A DNA stretch of 59,946 nucleotides from assembly GCA_964562375.1 (NCBI GenBank), contig CAZLSW010000011.1:1-59946 (forward strand), read 5' to 3'. Shown piece after piece: positions 51,808 to 59,003 of this stretch. The position numbers and the translations under genes are program-made. Below the pieces are notes generated by a model. That model was not told the origin of the DNA. It did no database searches and worked only from the letters and a program-made list of their open reading frames with translations. This stretch comes from JAJPXC01 sp964562375 (GTDB taxonomy: Bacteria > Bacteroidota > Bacteroidia > Bacteroidales > Muribaculaceae). The number at the start of each line of letters is the position of its first letter. The first letter of the stretch is position 1.

Positions 51808-52470
51808 ATGATCAAGAAACTGTTATTTGCTGCCGCTATGACCCTCCCGATGATGCTCAGCGCCGCTGAAGCCCCAAAATACAACGAGTTGTACTATCAG
51901 CGCTCGTCGCTCTTCGAGTTGCTCCCCGTCGACTCAACCGATATCGTGTTCGTGGGCAACTCGTTGACCCAAATCTGCGAGTGGCACGAGCTTTTCAACA
52001 ACCCCAAGGTGAAGAATCGCGGCATCATCGGCGATGTCGTGCAGGGCGTTCGCGACCGTATCGACCCCGTGGTAAAGGGCAAGCCCGCCAAGATTTTCCT
52101 CTTGAGCGGCGCCAACGACGTGAGCCATGACCTTTCGGCCGACTCTATCGTGTCGCTGTTCACCGACCTCATTGAGTACATCCAGCAGGAAACGCCTACG
52201 ACGCGCGTCTACGTGCAATCGGTGCTACCCATCAACGAGACATTCAACCGCTACAAGGCCTTGACCGGCAAGACCGCCGTCTTCCCCGAAATCAACGCCA
52301 AGCTCCAGCCGGTGGTTGAGTCTCACGGCTGCACGTGGATCGACGCCTTCTCGCTCTTTGTCGACGAGGAGGGGCGACTCGACCGCAAGTACACCAACGA
52401 CGGTCTCCACGTCCTCGGCAACGGTTACATCCTCTGGCGCGACCTGCTTCTTCCCTACGTTAACGAATAA
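51808..52470 (+). CDS. Exported SGNH/GDSL-family esterase
   Basis: Secreted or periplasmic esterase, 220 residues. Signal peptide MIKKLLFAAAMTLPMMLSAA, then the four SGNH blocks: FVGNSLTQ (nucleophile Ser52), NRGIIGD (Gly), LLSGANDV (Asn) and NDGLHVLGNGY (Asp198, His201). Such proteins often remove acetyl groups from glycans; beside the MurNAc salvage genes, peptidoglycan or GlcNAc O-deacetylation is plausible but unproven. A strong terminator follows the stop. Confidence 0.88.
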   Translation: MIKKLLFAAAMTLPMMLSAAEAPKYNELYYQRSSLFELLPVDSTDIVFVGNSLTQICEWHELFNNPKVKNRGIIGDVVQGVRDRIDPVVKGKPAKIFLLSGANDVSHDLSADSIVSLFTDLIEYIQQETPTTRVYVQSVLPINETFNRYKALTGKTAVFPEINAKLQPVVESHGCTWIDAFSLFVDEEGRLDRKYTNDGLHVLGNGYILWRDLLLPYVNE

Positions 52471-52483
52471 ACACGTTTAGCCA

Positions 52484-52524
52484 CAAATTGGCAGCGGTGG
52501 GATGCTTCGCTGCCAATTTGTTTT
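52484..52524 (+). terminator. Strong terminator closing the salvage block
   Basis: CAAATTGGCAGCG (52484-52496) and CGCTGCCAATTTG (52508-52520) form a perfect 13-bp stem with an 11-base loop, then TTTT. It marks the end of the murT-murK-murQ-SGNH transcription region. Confidence 0.8.
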
Positions 52525-52543
52525 CATCTCAGCAATTTATACG

Positions 52544-53017
52544 ATGAAACCGATTAGAAAAATAGTGGCGGCTCTGTTGATAGCCATAGCAAGCGCCGGG
52601 GCGACCCAAGCCGGCGAACTTGTGTGGCATCTCGTCACCGACGACGGCGCCAAGTATCCCATCAACCAGATTGAGTATATAATCCAGCAAACGGCCGAGG
52701 ACGGCTTCGACATCATGCTGGCCGACGGCTCGGTGCGACAGGGAGTAATGCGCTCATCCTTTGAGTATTGCGAAGATAGCGGCATCGGTCTAGCCACGGC
52801 CGACCGCGAGGTGGTAGCCGGCCCCTACGGTGACGAAATCACCGTTTCCGGCCTAAAGGTGGGTGCCGAGATTGCCCTGTTCAACACTCAGGGCGTGTTG
52901 CTTAAGAGCATCCGTGTAACCACGTCGTCGCCCGTGGTGATTAACCTCGCCTCGCTCCCCTCAGGAGTGTACCTGCTCAAAACCACCAACACCCTCCTTA
53001 AATTCCTGAAACGATGA
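52544..53017 (+). CDS. Small exported protein with type IX-like C-terminal sorting domain
   Basis: 157-residue exported protein. The signal peptide MKPIRKIVAALLIAIASAGA is followed by a beta-rich segment (ELVWHLVTDDGAKYPINQIE) of unknown function. The last 65 or so residues look like a type A type IX secretion sorting domain: EIALFNTQGVLLKS, VVINLASLPSGVYLLK and the basic end KFLKR. The start at 52544 is preferred over 52502, which falls within the upstream terminator. ATGA overlap with the GH18 gene. If exported by the Por system encoded at 21.6-28.6 kb it would be a substrate; this is inference. Confidence 0.7.
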   Translation: MKPIRKIVAALLIAIASAGATQAGELVWHLVTDDGAKYPINQIEYIIQQTAEDGFDIMLADGSVRQGVMRSSFEYCEDSGIGLATADREVVAGPYGDEITVSGLKVGAEIALFNTQGVLLKSIRVTTSSPVVINLASLPSGVYLLKTTNTLLKFLKR

Positions 53018-54231
53018 AACACCTACTACTCGCCATCCTTTCAGCGGCTGCACTCAGCGCTTCGGCCCAATATACCATTGTGCTAAATGACAACACGCGA
53101 CTGACGGTACCCGAGGGACAAATCTCATTTGGTGGCATGGGACAGGACGCCTATATGGTGGCTGACGGAAGGCAAATCCCAATGTCGGATATCGCCTGGT
53201 TGCGTTCGGGCGAGCCTGCAATCGAGCAGCAACCTATAATCCTCGCCTACCACACTTATTACTCTCCGACGCTCCCAGCGGCCGATGCTGTGACACATAT
53301 CAACTACGCCTTCGCCGAGGTATATGTCGTGGATGGCGTTTACCAGAAATTCGCCGTCCAAGGCAATGTCTACAACCTCAAAAAGTGTGTCAAGCTAAAG
53401 CAAACCAACCCCGACATCAAAATCCTGCTGTCGTTCACTCACACCGTGGTCAACTCGGGCAATAGCCAGGACGGGGGATTCTCGGCAATCGCCGCCAGCG
53501 ATGAATATCGCCGAGCCTTTGCCCAGGATTGCCTCGACTTCCTGGAGCAAAACAACCTCGACGGCGTGGATCTCGATTGGGAGTTCCCCGGACTGTCGTG
53601 GAGCGGAGCCGCTTGCGACCCTTACAACGACGTTGACAATTACACACTGCTCATCCAGCAACTCCGCGAAACCCTCGGCCCCGACCGCCTCATCACCTTC
53701 GCCGGATACTGTATGGACTACAAAACCGCCAGCGACGGCACCAAGAAATATATCGACCTTATGGCCGTGGAGCCATATATCGATTATGTAAACGTGATGA
53801 CCTACGACTTCGCCTCGGCTCCACAATATCACAATGCCATCAAGCATTCCACATCCTATTGGGACATCGAGCGCACGGTCAAGGCTTATGCCGACGCCGG
53901 TTTCCCGATGGAAAAAATGGTGCTTGGCATCCCCTGCTATGTGCGCCACGACTTCGACAGCGGCGGAACTGTGACATGGGCCAACCTTAACAAACTGTCG
54001 GAAGCCGACGGCTACAAAATCGACAATTGGAACGCCACCGCGCAGGTGCCTTACGTCACCTTGAACGGCACAATGTGGGGCTCCTACGACAACCCCCGGT
54101 CAATCGACCTCAAGGGCGCATATTGCGCTGAGCGCGGAATGAGAGGCCTTATGTATTGGTGCACCTACGAGGACGACACCTCCAACACCCTTGGCAAAGC
54201 CTGCCGTGACGCCGTCCTAAAACACTGGTAA
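53014..54231 (+). CDS. Glycoside hydrolase family 18 protein, chitinase-like
   Basis: Exported 405-residue enzyme. Signal peptide MKHLLLAILSAAALSASAQ, a short beta-rich N-terminal region (20-66) resembling that of the upstream protein, then a GH18 TIM barrel from about 72. The catalytic motif NLDGVDLDWEFPG has all three acidic residues, with proton donor Glu190. YVNVMTYDF and the closing GLMYWCTYEDD are barrel strands of the family. Substrates could be chitin, peptidoglycan or N-glycan cores (endo-beta-N-acetylglucosaminidase). No sorting domain is present at its own C-terminus. Confidence 0.9.
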   Translation: MKHLLLAILSAAALSASAQYTIVLNDNTRLTVPEGQISFGGMGQDAYMVADGRQIPMSDIAWLRSGEPAIEQQPIILAYHTYYSPTLPAADAVTHINYAFAEVYVVDGVYQKFAVQGNVYNLKKCVKLKQTNPDIKILLSFTHTVVNSGNSQDGGFSAIAASDEYRRAFAQDCLDFLEQNNLDGVDLDWEFPGLSWSGAACDPYNDVDNYTLLIQQLRETLGPDRLITFAGYCMDYKTASDGTKKYIDLMAVEPYIDYVNVMTYDFASAPQYHNAIKHSTSYWDIERTVKAYADAGFPMEKMVLGIPCYVRHDFDSGGTVTWANLNKLSEADGYKIDNWNATAQVPYVTLNGTMWGSYDNPRSIDLKGAYCAERGMRGLMYWCTYEDDTSNTLGKACRDAVLKHW

Positions 54232-54237
54232 CAACCA

Positions 54238-54268
54238 CCGAAAACCGAATACTGAAAACTAAAAACTA
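54238..54268. repeat. ACTGAAA-type degenerate heptamers
   Basis: ACCGAAA, ACCGAAT, ACTGAAA, ACTAAAA, ACTATAC in tandem fill the gap before serB. Same family as tracts at 14490, 32342 and 42808. Confidence 0.6.
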
Positions 54269-54275
54269 TACACCC

Positions 54276-55496
54276 ATGATCGAGCTTATCCTTATCAACA
54301 TCTCGGGTTACGACCGACCCGGCGTGACCTCGGCGCTCACCGCCATTCTCGCCAAATACGACACCGCAATCCTCGACATTGGCCAGGCCGACATCCATCA
54401 CACCCTCTCGCTGGGTATCCTCTTCAAAACCACCAGCGACGTCTCGGGCGACATCATGAAGGACCTCCTGTTCAAGGCCTACGAGCTGGGGGTCAAGATT
54501 CGCTTCACCCCCATCAAGGAGGAAGACTACAACGAGTGGGTGTCGATGCAAGGCAAAAACCGATGGATTATCACCATCCTCGGTCGTCGCCTCACCGCTC
54601 GGCATATCGCCCTTGTGACAGAGGAGGTGGCCAACCAGAAGATGAACATCGACTCCATCACCCGCTTGACGGGCCGTCAACCATTGGTGGAGAACGACCT
54701 GCCCCGCGCCAAGTCGTGCGTCGAGTTCTCGGTGCGCGGCAACCCCATCGACCTGCACGCCATGCAGCAGCGATTCATGCAACTTGCCAATGACGAGGAT
54801 TTCGACATTTCGCTCCAGGAGGACACACTCTACCGCCGTTGCCGCCGCCTGATATGCTTCGATATGGACTCCACGCTTATCGAGACCGAGGTAATCGACG
54901 AGTTGGCCGAGCGCGCCGGTGTGGGCGACAAGGTGCGAGCCATCACCGAGCGAGCAATGCGGGGTGAAATCGACTTCTGCGAAAGCTTCACCGAGCGCGT
55001 GGCCCTGCTTAAAGGCTTGGACGAGAGCGTAATGCGCGAAATCGCCGAAAACCTCCCCATCACCGAGGGCGTTGACCGCATGATGCAGGTGCTCAAGCGC
55101 GCCGGCTACAAGATCGCCATCCTCTCGGGTGGTTTCACCTATTTCGGCAACTACCTGAAACAAAAATTCGGCATCGACTACGTTTACGCCAACGAGCTGG
55201 AGATTGTCGACGGCAAGTTGACGGGCCGCTACGTGGGCGAGATTGTCGACGGCAAGCGCAAAGCCGAGTTGTTGAAACTCATCGCCCAGGTGGAGAACGT
55301 CAACATCGCCCAAACAATCGCCGTGGGCGACGGCGCCAACGACCTGCCGATGCTCGCCACCGCCGGCCTCGGCATCGCTTTCCACGCCAAGCCCAAGGTT
55401 AAGGAGACCGCCGAGCAATCGATCTCCACCATTGGCCTCGACGGCGTCCTCTACTTCCTCGGCTTCAAGGACTCCTTCATCACCTCCACGAAATAG
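54276..55496 (+). CDS. serB: Phosphoserine phosphatase with N-terminal ACT domains
   Basis: HAD-family enzyme making serine from phosphoserine. Residues 1-180 hold two ACT-like regulatory domains (LILINISGYDRPGVTSALTA and RWIITILGRRLTARHIALVT). The catalytic domain has CFDMDSTLIETEVIDE (nucleophile Asp196, acid Asp198), ILSGGFTYFG, and VGDGANDLPML. Length 406 fits SerB with tandem ACT domains; serine may be the allosteric ligand, which is inferred from the family. Monocistronic. Confidence 0.94.
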   Translation: MIELILINISGYDRPGVTSALTAILAKYDTAILDIGQADIHHTLSLGILFKTTSDVSGDIMKDLLFKAYELGVKIRFTPIKEEDYNEWVSMQGKNRWIITILGRRLTARHIALVTEEVANQKMNIDSITRLTGRQPLVENDLPRAKSCVEFSVRGNPIDLHAMQQRFMQLANDEDFDISLQEDTLYRRCRRLICFDMDSTLIETEVIDELAERAGVGDKVRAITERAMRGEIDFCESFTERVALLKGLDESVMREIAENLPITEGVDRMMQVLKRAGYKIAILSGGFTYFGNYLKQKFGIDYVYANELEIVDGKLTGRYVGEIVDGKRKAELLKLIAQVENVNIAQTIAVGDGANDLPMLATAGLGIAFHAKPKVKETAEQSISTIGLDGVLYFLGFKDSFITSTK

Positions 55497-55856
55497 AAAG
55501 GAAGTCCCACCCCTACCAATAACGTGCGCGCAGCCCCAGGGGGCCGGCCTTGGACGGCCATCATCAAGCTATGCCAATCAAGCGCGTAGCACGCTCGCTC
55601 ACATAATATCCTCTCAGGTCTGGCGGAGCCAGGCCTGGAAAGTAACCCCGAGCGCAGTGCTGACGGAGTCTGCACTAGCTCGGGGTTGTGGGTGAAAGAC
55701 GTCAAACAAGGTATTTGAACGATTGCGAGCGCAGCGAGGTAGCCGTCAGGCCAATCGTGAATCATCGCCCCATCGGGCTGGAAATCCAAAACTTACCCCC
55801 CACTTGTGTGAGGATTATCTTTTGAATTATTCCTCTTTTTATCAATTTATATTCAA
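55497..55856. other. 360-bp structured spacer after serB
   Basis: No credible gene. GC-rich over 55525-55790, unlike most spacers here. A long interrupted hairpin lies at 55644-55687; further inverted repeats are ACGATTG/CAATCGT (about 55719 and 55752) and the palindrome CCAGGCCTGG at 55629-55638. At 55500 the sequence AGGAAGTCCCACCCC resembles the lead of the GTC-hairpin element without its stem. The right end turns AT-rich towards the antitoxin gene. Confidence 0.55.
55644..55687. ncRNA. Long hairpin, candidate structured RNA
   Basis: AACCCCGAGC pairs with GCTCGGGGTT (10 bp), and inside these AGTGC pairs with GCACT and GAC with GTC around GGA, with only a GC/A bulge and a T-T mismatch. There is no T-tract, so a plain terminator is less likely than a structured RNA or an element end. 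Strand unknown. Confidence 0.4.
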
Positions 55857-56060
55857 TTAATTTTCCAGCTGTTGAAATAGGTCTTCAACACTACTGGCAT
55901 GATATACCCTCCCAGCCGCAACATCTTCAAGGGCTTCTTCTAAGCCACTTTTCTTTTTCCGCGATGGCTTAGCAATAGTTATCCCTTCCATCTTCGAGAT
56001 GAGTTGACGCATTAACTTAACGTCTTTAGGATTCTCTATGTTAAGAACAAGTTGTGTCAT
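55857..56060 (-). CDS. Small antitoxin-like protein without visible toxin
   Basis: A 67-residue protein starting MTQLVLNIENPKDVKLMRQL and ending SSVEDLFQQLEN, with a basic KPSRKKKSG stretch in the middle. The layout, an N-terminal strand/helix and an acidic C-terminal segment, is that of small Bacteroidota antitoxins of RelE/YafQ- or PIN-type systems. The start at 56060 is chosen over 56081 because it opens the family-like sequence and has a promoter at the right distance. Nothing toxin-like follows on the same strand: the next 360 bp are structured noncoding DNA. Base composition is AT-rich, suggesting transfer and loss of the partner. Confidence 0.6.
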   Translation of the reverse strand: MTQLVLNIENPKDVKLMRQLISKMEGITIAKPSRKKKSGLEEALEDVAAGRVYHASSVEDLFQQLEN

Positions 56061-56078
56061 GTTTTTTATTTTACAACA

Positions 56079-56110
56079 CAAATATACATCAATTTGCTTA
56101 TAGATCCAAA
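56079..56110 (-). promoter_or_regulatory. Promoter of the orphan antitoxin gene
   Basis: On the minus strand: TTTG (56107-56110), a 20-bp spacer and TATATTTG (56079-56086), a full consensus match, 18 bases before the start codon. Confidence 0.6.
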
Positions 56111-56140
56111 ATAAAATTTGGAGGCGGCAGGGGGGTAAGG

Positions 56141-57433
56141 TTATTTCGCGATCAGGAGGTAGTAGTTCTTTTTGCCGCGCTGGACGAGGATGTATTTGCC
56201 TTGCAGGAGCATGTCCTCGGTGGCAGGGGCGTAGATGTCGGCCACTTTCTCCTTATTGATGCTCACGCCGCCACCCTGTGCCATCTTGCGGGCCTCGCCC
56301 TTGGAGGGGAACACGGCGGCTTTGTCGGTCAACAGGTCGGCAAGCTTGATGCCTTCCTTGATGTCCTGGAGCGATACCTCAAACGTGGGCACGCCATCCA
56401 TCACATCTAAGAGCGTTTTCTCGTCGATTTTCTTCAACGTCTCGCCAGCCTTGTTGCTGAACAGGATTTGGCTGGCCTCGACGGCTGCCTCGTAATCCTC
56501 GGCCGAGTGAACCATAGTGGTGATCTCCTTGGCCAGGCGTTTCTGCAACGGGCGCTGACCGGGATCCTCGGCTTGCTGGCGTACCAACTCCTCAATCTCC
56601 TCGCGGGAGAGTTCGGTGAAGATCTTGATGTACTTCTCGGCGTCGGCGTCGGTGACGTTGAGCCAGAATTGGTAGAACTTGTAGGGCGACGTGTAGCGGC
56701 GGTCGAGCCATACGTTGCCGCTTTCGGTTTTGCCGAATTTGCCGCCGTCGGCCTTGGTGATCAACGGGCAGGTCAATGCGTAGGCCTCGCCGCCGAGGGT
56801 GCGGCGGATCATCTCGGTGCCGGTGGTGATGTTGCCCCATTGGTCGGAGCCGCCGAGTTGCAGCTTGCAGTTCTTCTCCTTGTAGAGGTGGAGAAAGTCG
56901 TAGCCCTGCACAAGCTGGTAGGAAAATTCGGTGAACGACATGCCCTGCTGGCTCTCGCCCGAGAGGCGCTTCTTCACCGAGTCCTTGGCCATCATGTAGT
57001 TGACGGTGATGAGTTTGCCCACGTCGCGGATGAAATCGAGGAACGAGAACTTGCTCATCCAGTCGTAGTTGTTGACCATCTCGGCAGCGTTGGGGGCATC
57101 GGAGTCGAAGTCCAAGAACTTGGCCAATTGCTTTTTGATGCACTCCTGGTTGTGTCGCAGGGTGGCCTCGTCGAGCAGTTTGCGCTCTTGGCTCTTCATC
57201 GAGGGGTCGCCGATCATGCCGGTAGCGCCGCCAACGAGGGCGATAGGCTTGTGGCCCATGCGCTGGAAGTGCTTGAGTATCATTACGCCCACGAGGTGGC
57301 CGATATGCAGGGAGTCGGCCGTGGGGTCGATGCCCAGGTAGGCCGTTGTCATCTCTTTTTTAAGTTGTTCCTGGGTGCCGGGCATCATCTGGTGGATCAT
57401 ACCTCGCCAGGTTAATTCTTCAATAAAATCCAT
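56141..57433 (-). CDS. tyrS: Tyrosyl-tRNA synthetase
   Basis: Class I aminoacyl-tRNA synthetase, 430 residues. The HIGH signature is in SLHIGHLVGV near residue 43, the tyrosine pocket includes YQLVQGYDFLHLY and QLGGSDQWGNI, and the KMSKS-equivalent loop reads KFGKTESGN (about 235), the KFGKS-type variant. The C-terminal S4 RNA-binding domain (about 365-428) carries VFPSKGEARKMAQGGGVSIN. Monocistronic, converging on the serB side. Confidence 0.96.
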   Translation of the reverse strand: MDFIEELTWRGMIHQMMPGTQEQLKKEMTTAYLGIDPTADSLHIGHLVGVMILKHFQRMGHKPIALVGGATGMIGDPSMKSQERKLLDEATLRHNQECIKKQLAKFLDFDSDAPNAAEMVNNYDWMSKFSFLDFIRDVGKLITVNYMMAKDSVKKRLSGESQQGMSFTEFSYQLVQGYDFLHLYKEKNCKLQLGGSDQWGNITTGTEMIRRTLGGEAYALTCPLITKADGGKFGKTESGNVWLDRRYTSPYKFYQFWLNVTDADAEKYIKIFTELSREEIEELVRQQAEDPGQRPLQKRLAKEITTMVHSAEDYEAAVEASQILFSNKAGETLKKIDEKTLLDVMDGVPTFEVSLQDIKEGIKLADLLTDKAAVFPSKGEARKMAQGGGVSINKEKVADIYAPATEDMLLQGKYILVQRGKKNYYLLIAK

Positions 57434-57439
57434 TGTAAT

Positions 57440-57511
57440 ATATATTCGACAGAAATCGATTGAAATCGGTAAAAAATCGGTTGAAATCGAGCTCGATTGA
57501 TCGGATTGAAA
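57440..57511. repeat. Degenerate GAAATCGRT repeats
   Basis: Repeated segments such as GAAATCGATTGAAATCGGT, AATCGGTTGAAATCGAG and GATCGGATTGAAATC fill the region upstream of tyrS. The period is irregular, so this is weaker than the other tracts. Confidence 0.5.
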
Positions 57512-57514
57512 TCT

Positions 57515-57546
57515 CGTTATAACGTTATCACGTTATTACGTAATAA
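57515..57546. repeat. CG-anchored octamer tandem repeat
   Basis: Four 8-bp units in register: CGTTATAA, CGTTATCA, CGTTATTA, CGTAATAA. It is 3' of the aminotransferase gene on the opposite strand, next to the CCCCCG hairpin, the same arrangement as at 42688-42790. Confidence 0.75.
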
Positions 57547-57561
57547 CGAGCCGTAAGCTAA

Positions 57562-57592
57562 GGGAAGCCCCCGCTTCGGGGGTTTGGGGGCC
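57562..57592 (-). terminator. CCCCCG hairpin after the aminotransferase gene
   Basis: On the minus strand it reads GGCCCCCAAACCCCCG, AAG, CGGGGGCTTCCC, nearly identical to the element at 42688-42717. A 6-bp GC stem with a 3-base loop and no T-run; probably a transcript end and a dispersed repeat. Confidence 0.6.
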
Positions 57593-57594
57593 GT

Positions 57595-58791
57595 TTACTT
57601 CAATACCAGGGTCGCTTCCTTGATGCGCTTGAGGGCCTCGCGGATGTTGTCGTCGCTGGTGGCGTAGCTCAAGCGGATATAGCCGCCGGCGCAGAAAGCC
57701 TCGCCGTCCACCGTGGCCACGTGGGCCTTCTCAAGCAGATAGAGAGCGTAGTCGCCCGAAGTGGCGATCACCTTGCCCTCGGGAGTGGTTTTGCCCAGGA
57801 CGGCGCTCACCTCGGGGAACAGGTAGAACGCGCCTTGCGGGAAGTTGATCTTCCAGCCGGGGATCTCCTTGGCCAACTCCACCACCAGGTCGCGGCGGCG
57901 CTCAAAGGCGCGGCGCATCTCCTCCACGCACTCCTGGGAGCCGTCGTAAGCGGCCTCGGCTGCCTTTTGGGCGATAGACGAGGGGTTGGAGGTGTATTGG
58001 CTCTGCAACTTGTTGCAAGCCTTGGCGATAGCCAGTGGTGCGGCGATAAAGCCGATACGCCAGCCAGTCATCGCGTAAGCCTTCGACACGCCGTTGACCA
58101 CGACGGTGCGGTCGGCGATCTCGGGAAACGAGGCCAGCGAGGTGAATTCGCCGGTGAAGTTGATATGCTCGTAGATCTCGTCGGCTAAGACGGTGATATT
58201 GGGGTACTTGGCCAGCACGTCAACCAGCCCTCGCAACTCTTCCTTGGAGTAAACCGAGCCGGTGGGGTTGGACGGCGAGCACAGGATAATCAGGCGCGTT
58301 TTGTCGGTGATGGCCGCCTCGAGCTGGGCGGGAGAGATCTTGAAATCTTGCTCCACGGTGGCGGGCACGAGCACGTTCTTTCCCTCAGCCAATTTCACCA
58401 TTTCCACGTAGCTCACCCACGCCGGGGTGGGGATAATCACCTCGTCGCCGGGGTTGATGAGCGCGAGCACGGTGTTGCACAGGCTCTGCTTGGCGCCGTT
58501 CGACACCACGATCTGCTCGGGCGCGTAGTCGAGGCCATTCTCTTCTTTGAGTTTGCGGCAGATGGCCTTGCGCAGCGACATATAGCCGGCCACGGGCGTG
58601 TAGAAGGTGAAATTATCGTCGATGGCGCGCTTGGCGGCCTCCTTGATATGCTCGGGGGTGGGGAAATCGGGCTCGCCCACCGAGAGATTGATCACGTCGA
58701 CGCCTTGCGCTTTCAACTCATTGCTTTTCTGCGACATAGCCAGCGTCGCCGAGGGCGACAGCGACTGCACGCGTGTGGAAATTTCTGACAT
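57595..58791 (-). CDS. Aspartate aminotransferase, class I/II
   Basis: PLP-dependent transaminase, 398 residues. The PLP lysine is Lys237 in VSKAYAMTGWRIGF; other family landmarks are INLSVGEPDFPTPEHI, VSNGAKQSL, CSPSNPTGSVYSKEEL, and the carboxylate-binding RLSYATSDDNI. It belongs to the subgroup Ib aspartate transaminases, with AspC-type function likely; a broader prephenate/aromatic role is possible. The start at 58791 (MSEISTRVQSLSPSATLAM) is chosen over a site 27 codons upstream because homology begins here. Monocistronic. Confidence 0.92.
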   Translation of the reverse strand: MSEISTRVQSLSPSATLAMSQKSNELKAQGVDVINLSVGEPDFPTPEHIKEAAKRAIDDNFTFYTPVAGYMSLRKAICRKLKEENGLDYAPEQIVVSNGAKQSLCNTVLALINPGDEVIIPTPAWVSYVEMVKLAEGKNVLVPATVEQDFKISPAQLEAAITDKTRLIILCSPSNPTGSVYSKEELRGLVDVLAKYPNITVLADEIYEHINFTGEFTSLASFPEIADRTVVVNGVSKAYAMTGWRIGFIAAPLAIAKACNKLQSQYTSNPSSIAQKAAEAAYDGSQECVEEMRRAFERRRDLVVELAKEIPGWKINFPQGAFYLFPEVSAVLGKTTPEGKVIATSGDYALYLLEKAHVATVDGEAFCAGGYIRLSYATSDDNIREALKRIKEATLVLK

Positions 58792-58886
58792 TGTACCTTT
58801 TTTCTTTAAATTCAACCGCGAATTTACTAATTTCCTTTCAATCCACGTGAATTTTAACCTCAAAACCACCAAAGCAGAATATTTTT

Positions 58887-58976
58887 AGACCACAAAAAGG
58901 CATAAACAAAACACAAAAAAGGCGATGTCGCCCGCGCTCCTCTTTTTTGTGTTTCTTTTGTGTCCTTTTGTGGTCT
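58887..58976. repeat. Long imperfect inverted repeat
   Basis: A left arm from AGACCACAAAAAGG to ACACAAAAAAGG (58887-58922) and a right arm from CTCTTTTTTGTG to TTTTGTGGTCT (58939-58976) pair over about 35 bases with a few mismatches, around GCGATGTCGC. Another copy of the arm lies at 59807-59837, beyond the next gene. Confidence 0.65.
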
Positions 58977-58999
58977 ATGGATTTTTATGTGTAATTTTG
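58967..58999 (+). promoter_or_regulatory. Promoter of the TIGR02757 gene
   Basis: TTTG (58967-58970), 21-bp spacer and TAATTTTG (58992-58999), ending four bases before the ATG at 59004. The -33 box lies inside the arm of the inverted repeat. Confidence 0.55.
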
Positions 59000-59003
59000 T
59001 GGC

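Noticed and set aside
52502..52543. Upstream start for the sorting-tail protein (MLRCQF...)
   Set aside because: The ATG at 52502 is inside the terminator loop and the extension precedes the signal peptide; ATG 52544 fits better.
55451..55789. 112-residue minus-strand frame over the serB end and the spacer
   Set aside because: It overlaps serB and runs through strong inverted repeats; composition and lack of domains suggest noncoding DNA.
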